A DNA stretch of 7,190 nucleotides from Synechococcaceae bacterium WB8_1B_136 (GTDB taxonomy: Bacteria; Cyanobacteriota; Cyanobacteriia; PCC-6307; Cyanobiaceae): contig RGNC01000101.1 in the NCBI GenBank assembly GCA_010029175.1, forward strand, positions 1 to 7,190, in the 5' to 3' direction. The notes under the pieces were generated by a model that was given only the letters and a program-made list of their open reading frames with translations, ran no database searches and was not told where the DNA came from. A program made the translations under genes and the position numbers. Position 1 is the stretch's first letter. Each line of letters starts with the position of its first letter. Shown piece by piece: positions 1 to 4,883 of the stretch.

Positions 1-22
1 CGCCGTACCACTGGCGATACCA
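1..22. repeat. Direct repeat copy A, within DUF305 unit 2
   Basis: These 22 bases are identical to 319-340. They encode the end of the WYRQWYG motif of the second DUF305 unit. A second exact match of 14 bases (141-154 against 459-472) has the same 318-bp offset, equal to 106 codons, so the gene carries an in-frame internal duplication. Confidence 0.85.
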
Positions 23-646
23 CTGGGCCATCTGCGCGATCTCCTGGCTCTGCACCCGCACCATGGCCGCCTCCAGCTCCCGCAACTCAGGGTGCTGGGT
101 GTTCCACTGGGCGTGGGAGGCCATCATCACGCCCATGCGGTGATGGGGAATCATCTGCTCGATGAACGCCCGATCGAAGTCGGGGGCGAGCTTCAGGGCC
201 TCAAGGCTGGTGCCCATGCCAGGCATGCCCATCCCTGCTCCCATGCCCATGCCCATGCCGTAGCCCCCCATGCCGTAGCCGTAGCCGTAGCCGCCCCAAC
301 TCCATGCCGGCACGTCGCCGCCGTACCACTGGCGATACCAGCGGCGCATCTGGGCGTTTTCTGCGCTCTGGCTGGTCTGGATCCGCTGGGCCAGCGCCTT
401 GATCTCCGGACGTTTTGCCCGCGATGGCGCCAGTTCGGCCATGGCGATGGCCGCCTCGTGATGGGGAATCATCATCCCGATGAAGCGCTGGTCCATCGGC
501 TGCAGCCCCCTGGACCCGGCACAGGGAGCCAGTGGCGCCGGAGGCGGGCCCGCCGCCTGGGTTGGCGGGGCGGGCGAATGGGTGATCAGCACCCCTGCGG
601 CGATCGCCGCCGCCCAGCTCCAGCGATGGGGGCCATGTGGTGCCAT
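1..646 (-). CDS. Exported tandem-DUF305 metal-binding protein, 3' end beyond the window
   Basis: Visible part is 215 residues and still open at the left edge. The start is ATG 646-644, with a GGAG ribosome site six bases upstream. Residues 1-31 look like a signal peptide: R8, a hydrophobic stretch at 11-21 (WAAAIAAGVLI), and a TQA-type cleavage site near residue 31. Two DUF305 units follow. Unit 1 is about 51-109 and unit 2 about 157-215; each has an IPHH motif (60-63, 166-169) and ends in WYRQWYG (103-109, 209-215). Between them, about 116-146, lies a Gly/Tyr/Met-rich linker with repeated GM steps. DUF305 proteins are four-helix periplasmic or secreted proteins, and the Synechocystis copper-binding protein CopM belongs to the family. 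Met- and His-rich composition here suggests Cu(I)/Ag(I) or another soft-metal ligand set, but that is inference. It is the third gene of the leftward RHH-CDF-DUF305 set, 123 bp behind the CDF stop, with no obvious promoter of its own. A third unit could lie beyond the edge. Confidence 0.88.
   Translation of the reverse strand, partial: MAPHGPHRWSWAAAIAAGVLITHSPAPPTQAAGPPPAPLAPCAGSRGLQPMDQRFIGMMIPHHEAAIAMAELAPSRAKRPEIKALAQRIQTSQSAENAQMRRWYRQWYGGDVPAWSWGGYGYGYGMGGYGMGMGMGAGMGMPGMGTSLEALKLAPDFDRAFIEQMIPHHRMGVMMASHAQWNTQHPELRELEAAMVRVQSQEIAQMAQWYRQWYG
319..340. repeat. Direct repeat copy B, within DUF305 unit 1
   Basis: Exact 22-base match to positions 1-22, coding for the matching WYRQWYG stretch in the first DUF305 unit. 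Neighbouring sequence in the two units has diverged, so this identity is either strongly constrained or kept by gene conversion. Confidence 0.85.
600..607. repeat. HIP1 octamer GCGATCGC
   Basis: Cyanobacterial highly iterated palindrome, here in its extended form GGCGATCGCC (599-608), inside the signal-peptide codons of the DUF305 gene. Confidence 0.75.
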
Positions 647-650
647 GACG

Positions 651-657
651 CTCTCCC
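651..657 (-). promoter_or_regulatory. Ribosome binding site of the DUF305 gene
   Basis: On the minus strand GGGAGAG precedes the ATG at 646. The GGAG core ends six bases from the start codon, which supports this start over a rightward extension. Confidence 0.6.
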
Positions 658-740
658 GGGTGGTGCCACATCGGCAGTGTGCGCGCGCAGCCCGCGGGCA
701 GCACCTCTTGCCGCGTGTTCGCTGGGCGGATGCGGTGGGG

Positions 741-772
741 CCGCCTCGCCGCCTCGCCGCCTCGCCGCCTCA
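741..772. repeat. Four tandem 8-bp units at the CDF stop codon
   Basis: Read on the minus strand these are one TGAGGCGG followed by three exact CGAGGCGG units. The TGA of the first unit is the stop codon of the CDF gene, so that stop differs from the repeat unit by one C-to-T change. The array starts the 123-bp spacer before the DUF305 gene. It is too short and unspaced to be a CRISPR array and looks like a slippage-type simple repeat. Confidence 0.8.
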
Positions 773-1678
773 GCGCGATGGCTGCGGGCCGGTTTCCAGC
801 TGCAGGGTGCATTTGCGGATGCCCATGGCCGCCAGGCGCTCGTGGGCCAGGGCCAGAAGATCATTGGGCTCCAGCCGCTGGCCGGCCAGCTGAGCTGGAT
901 CGATCAGCAGGTGGGAGGTGAGCGCCGTGCGGGAGGTGCTCAGCCCCCACACGTGCAGCTCCTCCACGTCCAGCACCCCGGGCAGTGCCGCCAGGCAGGC
1001 TTCCACCTGGGTGAGATCCACGTGCCGTGGCGCGGCATCGAGGTTGAGGGCCACCGCCTCCCGCAGCAGCCCCGAGGCGCTCCAGATCACGGCAGCCCCC
1101 ACGCCGATGGCCGTCACGGCATCCAGCCACAGCCAGCCGGTGAACCCCACCAGCAGGGCACTCAGCAACACCGCCACCGACACGGCCGCATCGGTGAGCA
1201 GGTGCAGCACCGCAGCCCTCTGGTTGAGGTCGTGGTGATGGTCGTGGCCGAACAGCCGGGCCGAGAGCAGGTTGATCACGATGCCGGCGGCCGCCGCCCA
1301 GGCCACCGGGCCCACCACCAGTGGCACCGGGTTGAACAGCCGCTGGATCGCTTCCACCACCACCACCACGCCGGCACTGAAGGTGAGCAGTCCATTGAGC
1401 AGCGAGGCCATCTGGGTGCTGCGGCCGTAGCCGTAGGTGAAGCGCCCGCCGGCGGGGCGGCGGCTGAGCTGATCAGCCCCCCAGCCCAGCCCCAGGCCCA
1501 CCACGTCGCCGAGGTTGTGGAGGGCATCGCCGATCAGGGCCAGGGAGCCGAAGCCAAAGCCCACCACCAGCTGCAGGGCGGTGAGGCCGCCGTTGAGGGC
1601 GATGCTCCAGCGGAAGGCCCGGGAGGCCTGGCCGTGGGCGTGATGGTGCCCGTGATCGTGATGGTGCTGCTGGCCCAT
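770..1678 (-). CDS. CDF-family (CzcD/ZitB-like) divalent cation exporter
   Basis: A 302-residue cation diffusion facilitator of usual length. These inner-membrane proteins work as dimers and export Zn2+ or related divalent cations in exchange for protons. The N-terminus is His-rich (residues 5-15: HHHDHGHHHAH), and a second His cluster, HDHHH, lies at 145-149 between TM4 and TM5. Six membrane spans are expected near 22-42, 45-66, 89-109, 120-140, 155-177 and 180-204, followed by a cytoplasmic domain to about 295. The transport site is intact: H54 and D58 in TM2 (HNLGD) and H159 and D163 in TM5 (HLLTD). The 2-His/2-Asp arrangement is that of zinc-type CDFs, whereas the Asp-for-His variant is associated with wider specificity. 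The ATG at 1678 has AGGAG nine bases upstream, inside the end of the RHH gene, and only three bases separate the two genes, so coupled translation is likely. Zinc is the best guess; cobalt or cadmium cannot be excluded. Confidence 0.95.
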   Translation of the reverse strand: MGQQHHHDHGHHHAHGQASRAFRWSIALNGGLTALQLVVGFGFGSLALIGDALHNLGDVVGLGLGWGADQLSRRPAGGRFTYGYGRSTQMASLLNGLLTFSAGVVVVVEAIQRLFNPVPLVVGPVAWAAAAGIVINLLSARLFGHDHHHDLNQRAAVLHLLTDAAVSVAVLLSALLVGFTGWLWLDAVTAIGVGAAVIWSASGLLREAVALNLDAAPRHVDLTQVEACLAALPGVLDVEELHVWGLSTSRTALTSHLLIDPAQLAGQRLEPNDLLALAHERLAAMGIRKCTLQLETGPQPSR

Positions 1679-1681
1679 GGC

Positions 1682-1867
1682 TCACAACTCCTGCTGGGCG
1701 GACAGGTAGAGGGCGATCATCTCCTCCATGCCCTTCTGGGTGCGGCCGTGAGGGCGGTAGCCCTTGGCGGCCCAGACCCGATCGAGCTCCATGCGCAGCT
1801 CCTCCGGGATCCAGCAGGAGAGCAGCACCTTGCCCTCCCGACTGGAGCTGCAGCGCTTGGTGGCCAT
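1682..1867 (-). CDS. Small CopG/Arc-type ribbon-helix-helix DNA-binding protein
   Basis: 61 residues from ATG 1867-1865, with AGGGGA at 1879-1874 as ribosome site; a TTG one codon upstream (1870) is a less likely start. The pattern fits a ribbon-helix-helix fold. A basic N-terminus (residues 4-13) leads to a beta strand at about 13-19 (KVLLSCW), helix A at about 20-36 starting with PEELRMEL, a turn with GYRPHGR, and helix B at about 42-57. RHH proteins dimerise through the paired strand, which reads DNA bases, and typically repress their own operons. It is the first gene of the leftward metal-export set, three bases before the CDF gene, and its 5' end faces the control region shared with the MFS permease. 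That makes it the best candidate regulator. Whether it senses a metal is unknown: it has one His (H40) and two Cys (C6, C18) but lacks the C-terminal metal domain of NikR. An antitoxin role is less likely, as no toxin gene is adjacent. Confidence 0.75.
   Translation of the reverse strand: MATKRCSSSREGKVLLSCWIPEELRMELDRVWAAKGYRPHGRTQKGMEEMIALYLSAQQEL
1688..1692 (-). promoter_or_regulatory. Ribosome binding site of the CDF gene, inside the RHH gene
   Basis: AGGAG on the minus strand lies just before the RHH stop codon (1684-1682) and nine bases before the CDF ATG. This layout suggests that ribosomes finishing the RHH gene start the CDF gene. Confidence 0.65.
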
Positions 1868-1880
1868 CAACGATCCCCTG

Positions 1881-1910
1881 GTGCTAACAAGAATGTATAC
1901 GTGTAACCAA
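1881..1910. promoter_or_regulatory. Putative shared operator/promoter between the divergent metal genes
   Basis: This 30-bp AT-richer island stands out in very GC-rich surroundings and lies 14 bp upstream of the RHH start. It contains ATGTATACGT (1893-1902), symmetric at 8 of 10 positions around GTATAC. It is flanked by two related words, GTGCTAACAA (1881-1890) and GTGTAACCAA (1901-1910), exactly 20 bp apart, about two helical turns. On the minus strand TATACA (1899-1894) would be an acceptable -10 box, giving a leader of about 20 bases to the RHH gene, but no good -35 was found. Binding by the RHH protein is inference. Confidence 0.35.
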
Positions 1911-1972
1911 CGGATGGCCCGATCTCGCTTGGCTGCTGCCGTTGTGGCCGTCGGCCCTGCGCTGCGGCGCCC

Positions 1973-3193
1973 GTGCTGAAGCGCCTGCGTGCCCTGCCCC
2001 GCGATGTGTGGCTGGTGGGGCTGATCAGCCTGGTGAACGACGGGGCCAGCGACCTGATCTATCCGCTGCTGCCGCTGTATCTCACCGCCGTGCTCACGGC
2101 CGGACCGAGGGCCCTTGGCTTGATCGAGGGCATCGCGGAAGCCACCAGCAGCCTGCTCAAGTTGGTGTCGGGGGCCCTCAGCGATCGCAGCGGCCGCAGC
2201 CGGCCCTGGATCGTGACGGGCTATGGCATGGCGGGGCTGGCCCGGCCGCTGATCGCCCTGGCCGCCAGCTGGCCGGCGGTGTTGCTGTTGCGGTTCACCG
2301 ATCGGGTGGGCAAGGGGCTGCGCAGCTCACCGCGGGATGCCCTGCTCGCCGCTGTGGTGGCGCCGGATCAGCGCGGCCTGGCCTTTGGCTTGCACCGGGC
2401 CATGGACAATGCCGGCGCCGTGGTCGGTCCGCTGGTGGCTGCGGGCCTGCTGGCCCTGCAGGTGCCGTTGCGCCAGCTGATCGCCTGGTCGCTGCTGCCC
2501 GGGGTGGTGTGCACGCTGCTGGCCCTGGCCCTGCGGGAACCCGGCGCGGTGCCGCCTCCCGCCCCCAGGACCCGGCCGGCTCCACCAGTGCGCTGGCAGT
2601 TCTCCGCCCTGCCGCCGGCCCTGCAGCGCTACCTCCCCGTGGTGGCCCTGTTCACCCTGGCCAACAGCTCCAACCTGTTTCTGCTGCTGCGGGCCCGGGA
2701 GCTGGGCGTGCCCCAGGCCCAGATCCCCTTGCTGTGGGCAGCGATCTCGGCGGTGGCGATGGTGGGCTCCACGCCCCTGGCGGCCTGGTCGGATCGCATC
2801 GGCCGGCGCCGGCTGCTGCTGGCTGGCTATGGCGGCTACGGGATCTTCTATCTGCTGATCGGCCAGCTGCACAGCAGCGGCCCCTGGCTGCTGCCCCTGT
2901 TCGCCAGCTATGGCCTGTTCCTCTCGGCCACGGAAGGGGTGGAGAAAGCACTGGTGGCCGATCTCTCCACCGCCGGCAGCCGCGGGACGGCCTTTGGCTG
3001 GTTCAACCTGATCACCGGCCTGATGGTGTTGCCGGCCTCTGTGCTGTTTGGCTGGCTCTACGAGCAGTTCAGCCCCCAGCTCGCCTTCACTGGAGGGGGG
3101 TGCTGCGCCCTGGCGGCGGCCCTGTGGTTGGCCCGTCTACCCCTCCCCCCGGGGTCAGGGTTGATCGAACCAGGGCCGTCCTCTTCTGCCTGA
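1973..3193 (+). CDS. Major facilitator superfamily permease, putative metal or drug exporter
   Basis: 406 residues, the normal size of a 12-TM MFS protein. Motif A appears once in each half: SDRSGR at 70-75 and SDRIGRR at 273-279. The stretch 110-124, with DRVGKG and then SSPRDAL, is typical of a prokaryotic MFS subgroup that I associate with MJ1317-like and NreB-type proteins; that assignment is from memory. A Pro/Arg-rich central loop (about 188-210) separates the two six-helix halves. The start is GTG 1973: the frame upstream is open only to a stop at 1904-1906 and holds no other start codon. No clear ribosome site precedes it. Unlike NrsD of Synechocystis, a nickel permease with a His-rich C-terminus, this protein ends in a plain tail, and the His-rich tail is found on the next gene instead. 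It is divergent from the RHH/CDF genes and 8 bp ahead of the EamA gene, so a metal-efflux role is likely, though substrate and direction are inferred from context. Confidence 0.85.
   Translation: MLKRLRALPRDVWLVGLISLVNDGASDLIYPLLPLYLTAVLTAGPRALGLIEGIAEATSSLLKLVSGALSDRSGRSRPWIVTGYGMAGLARPLIALAASWPAVLLLRFTDRVGKGLRSSPRDALLAAVVAPDQRGLAFGLHRAMDNAGAVVGPLVAAGLLALQVPLRQLIAWSLLPGVVCTLLALALREPGAVPPPAPRTRPAPPVRWQFSALPPALQRYLPVVALFTLANSSNLFLLLRARELGVPQAQIPLLWAAISAVAMVGSTPLAAWSDRIGRRRLLLAGYGGYGIFYLLIGQLHSSGPWLLPLFASYGLFLSATEGVEKALVADLSTAGSRGTAFGWFNLITGLMVLPASVLFGWLYEQFSPQLAFTGGGCCALAAALWLARLPLPPGSGLIEPGPSSSA
2181..2188. repeat. HIP1 octamer GCGATCGC
   Basis: Exact HIP1 copy within the first MFS motif A region of the permease gene (codons for Ser-Asp-Arg-Ser). 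Confidence 0.7.
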
Positions 3194-3201
3194 CCACTGC
3201 C

Positions 3202-4293
3202 ATGGGCTCGGATCACCAGCACGACGCGCTGTTTCAGGGCCATCTGGCCGGCTTGCTGGCGGCGGTGCTGTTCGGCTGCAGCGCTCCGCTGATCAGCACC
3301 GTGGCGGGTGCCGGATCGGCCCTGAGCATTGCCGGCCTGCTCTATGGCGGCGCCAGCCTGGCCCTGCTGGTGGTGCGTCTGCTGCGGGGCACCCAGGCCG
3401 AAACGCCGGTGGGCCGGCAGGACTGGCCGGCGCTGGCGGCCCTCATCCTGCTGGGCGGTGTGGTGGGTCCCGTGGCCCTGGTGCTGGGCCTGGCCCGCCT
3501 GCCGGCAGCCTCCAGCTCACTGCTGCTCAACCTGGAGGCGGTGTTCACCCTCGCCATCGCCGTGGTGCTGGGGCGCGAGCATCTCGGTCGGCGCGGTGTG
3601 CTCTCAGCGGTGCTCACCATCGCCGGGGCGGTGGTGCTGTCTGAGGGATCCCTCAGCGGGGCCAATGGGGCCGGTACCGCCCTGATCGCCCTGGCCACCC
3701 TGGCCTGGGGCATCGACAACAACCTCAGCCAGCGGCTCAGCCTGCGCAATCCGATCCAGATCGCCACCTTCAAGGCGGCCGGCGCTTCGCTGCCGATGCT
3801 GGCCCTGGCCCTGCTGCTGGGGCACCGCTTTCCCGCCCTGCCGGTGTGCCTGGGGCTGCTGGTGATCGGGGCGCTGGGCTACGGCATTTCGATCTGGCTA
3901 GATCTGCTGGCCCTGCGCAACCTCGGCGCCGCCCGCGAGGCGGTGCTGTTTTCCACCGCCCCCTTCGTGGGTGCGCTGTTCTCCCTGGTGGTCCTGCGGG
4001 ACTCCTTCACGCCGCCGCTCCTGGTGGCCGCTGGCCTGATGGGTGCCGGCGTGGTGCTGCTGTTGCTGGAGCAGCACAGCCATTGGCATCGCCATGGGGA
4101 TCTTCACCATGCCCATCGGCACCGCCACGATCCCCGTGGAGGGGATCCCCATCACCACCACGCTCACGCGCCGGAAGACCTAACGGATACACCGGCCGAT
4201 CAGCCCTTCTGGCACGCCCATGAGCATCGGCACGAGCCTTTGGAGCACGCACACCCCCACGTGAGTGATGCCCATCACCGGCACCCTCACTGA
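3202..4293 (+). CDS. EamA/DMT-family permease with a long His-rich C-terminal tail
   Basis: 363 residues. Residues about 12-290 form two EamA repeats of five helices each, typical of the drug/metabolite transporter superfamily, in the inner membrane. The ATG at 3202 lies 8 bp after the MFS stop and no other start codon exists nearby in frame; no good ribosome site is visible, so translation may depend on the MFS gene. Residues 292-363 form a hydrophilic tail with 25 His in 72 residues, including HHAHRHRH, HHHHAH, WHAHEHRHE and HHRHPH, ending directly at the stop. Even the N-terminus has a small His pair (DHQHD, 4-8). Such tails bind Ni2+, Co2+, Zn2+ or Cu2+ in other proteins; I recall similar tails on other bacterial EamA proteins. 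In this context it is probably a metal exporter or metal-buffering permease acting with the MFS protein. The frame happens to stay open upstream to 1942 across the MFS gene, but that extension is not coding. Confidence 0.88.
   Translation: MGSDHQHDALFQGHLAGLLAAVLFGCSAPLISTVAGAGSALSIAGLLYGGASLALLVVRLLRGTQAETPVGRQDWPALAALILLGGVVGPVALVLGLARLPAASSSLLLNLEAVFTLAIAVVLGREHLGRRGVLSAVLTIAGAVVLSEGSLSGANGAGTALIALATLAWGIDNNLSQRLSLRNPIQIATFKAAGASLPMLALALLLGHRFPALPVCLGLLVIGALGYGISIWLDLLALRNLGAAREAVLFSTAPFVGALFSLVVLRDSFTPPLLVAAGLMGAGVVLLLLEQHSHWHRHGDLHHAHRHRHDPRGGDPHHHHAHAPEDLTDTPADQPFWHAHEHRHEPLEHAHPHVSDAHHRHPH
4129..4147 (+). repeat. Perfect 7-bp inverted repeat inside the His-tail coding sequence
   Basis: GATCCCC at 4129-4135 and GGGGATC at 4141-4147 are separated by GTGGA, so the mRNA could form a 7-bp hairpin with a five-base loop. 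It sits in the codons between the first two His clusters of the EamA tail, with no U-run after it, so it is not a terminator. It may be chance in GC-rich DNA. Confidence 0.45.
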
Positions 4294-4317
4294 AGGGCGA
4301 TCACGGCAAGCCGCTGC
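4294..4317. other. Convergent junction between metal cluster and restriction operon
   Basis: Only 24 bp separate the stop codon of the EamA gene from that of the MltR-like gene. The sequence holds short CGG/CCG complementarity just beyond the gap but no strong hairpin with a T-run, so I see no intrinsic terminator for either transcript. The two operons may be transcribed into each other. Confidence 0.6.
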
Positions 4318-4878
4318 TCACGCCCGGCTGACGGCCGAGAAGCGCATCACCACCGGCGGCTGGAAAGGTGTGAGTTGCTGGGCGATGGCCTCCAGGAACG
4401 CCACGAGGATCGTGATCAGCAGGATGTAGTCGCGCAGCGCTGGATCCAGCGACACCTGCTCCGCCAGCAGCGGTTCCAGGACGGCCCAGAGGGGGTTGGC
4501 TCGGGCATCGGCATAAACCTCGGCCAGCCGTGAGCTGTGGGCAGGATCGGCCAGGGAGGCCGACTCGGCGGAATGGGCAAAGGCGTTGCGCAGCTTGCGC
4601 AGAGTGTTCAAGGCCCGCTCCACGGGCTCATCGATCAGCCCCAGACGCCGGGCCAGGGCCACCTTGGCTCCGAGGGATCCCAGGGGGCGATCCGGCAGAA
4701 ACAGTCCGTCGCCCTTGGCTGGGGCCGGCGTCATCACAGCCTGCAGCAGATGCTCCAGGGCGGCATCCACACGGGCAACGCCCACCAGCACGGCGCCTCG
4801 GCCGCGTTCCTCCAGCATCTGCAGGGCGATCTGCTGGGCGGCCTGGGCAACGGCAACGGTGCTGGGATCGGTGGCCAT
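4318..4878 (-). CDS. MltR-like protein with a HEPN-type Rx4H motif, coupled to hsdR
   Basis: 186 residues, largely helical, no signal peptide. Residues about 31-137 resemble the mannitol repressor MltR family: a helix with VARVDAALEHLL (34-45), then RPLGSLGAKVALARRLGLI (64-82), then an RKLRNAFAH stretch (94-102). R97-N98 to H102 fits the RNxxxH/Rx4H pattern of HEPN-domain ribonucleases. E. coli MltR, recalled from memory, has a comparable Arg-x4-His at the same place, so the motif alone does not prove RNase activity. The C-terminal 145-170 is a hydrophobic helix (LLITILVAFLEA), possibly part of the fold rather than a membrane span. The ATG at 4878 is five bases after the hsdR stop and has no clear ribosome site, so it is probably translated by coupling to hsdR. 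A role as accessory or regulator of the restriction system, or as an abortive-infection effector, is inferred from position. No mannitol genes are nearby. Confidence 0.7.
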   Translation of the reverse strand: MATDPSTVAVAQAAQQIALQMLEERGRGAVLVGVARVDAALEHLLQAVMTPAPAKGDGLFLPDRPLGSLGAKVALARRLGLIDEPVERALNTLRKLRNAFAHSAESASLADPAHSSRLAEVYADARANPLWAVLEPLLAEQVSLDPALRDYILLITILVAFLEAIAQQLTPFQPPVVMRFSAVSRA

Positions 4879-4883
4879 GGCGA

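Noticed and set aside
690..699. 10-bp palindrome GCCCGCGGGC in the CDF-DUF305 spacer
   Set aside because: Such GC-only palindromes are expected often at this composition, and no promoter or terminator elements accompany it.
741..772. Possible CRISPR or phase-variation array
   Set aside because: Units are 8 bp without spacers, only four copies, and lie at a gene end; too short for CRISPR and not evidently able to switch a frame because the stop precedes the exact units.
201..812. 203-codon minus-strand frame overlapping the DUF305 gene
   Set aside because: Off-frame to the DUF305 gene, which has a signal peptide, a ribosome site and duplicated motifs; this frame gives only Arg/Gly/His-rich sequence.
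92..1906. 604-codon open frame on the plus strand opposite the DUF305, CDF and RHH genes, with a HHHHH run
   Set aside because: It is antisense to three well-supported genes. The His run is the complement of the Val run in the third CDF helix (residues 104-108), and the composition has no domain logic.
1942..3201. N-terminal extension of the EamA frame giving a 783-codon open frame
   Set aside because: This part overlaps the MFS gene in another frame and is Arg/Pro/Ala/Gly-rich nonsense. The real protein begins at ATG 3202, where EamA-like sequence starts.
4280..4345. Possible bidirectional terminator at the convergent junction
   Set aside because: Only weak short complementarity (for example CGG with CCG around CAAG) and no T-run on either side.
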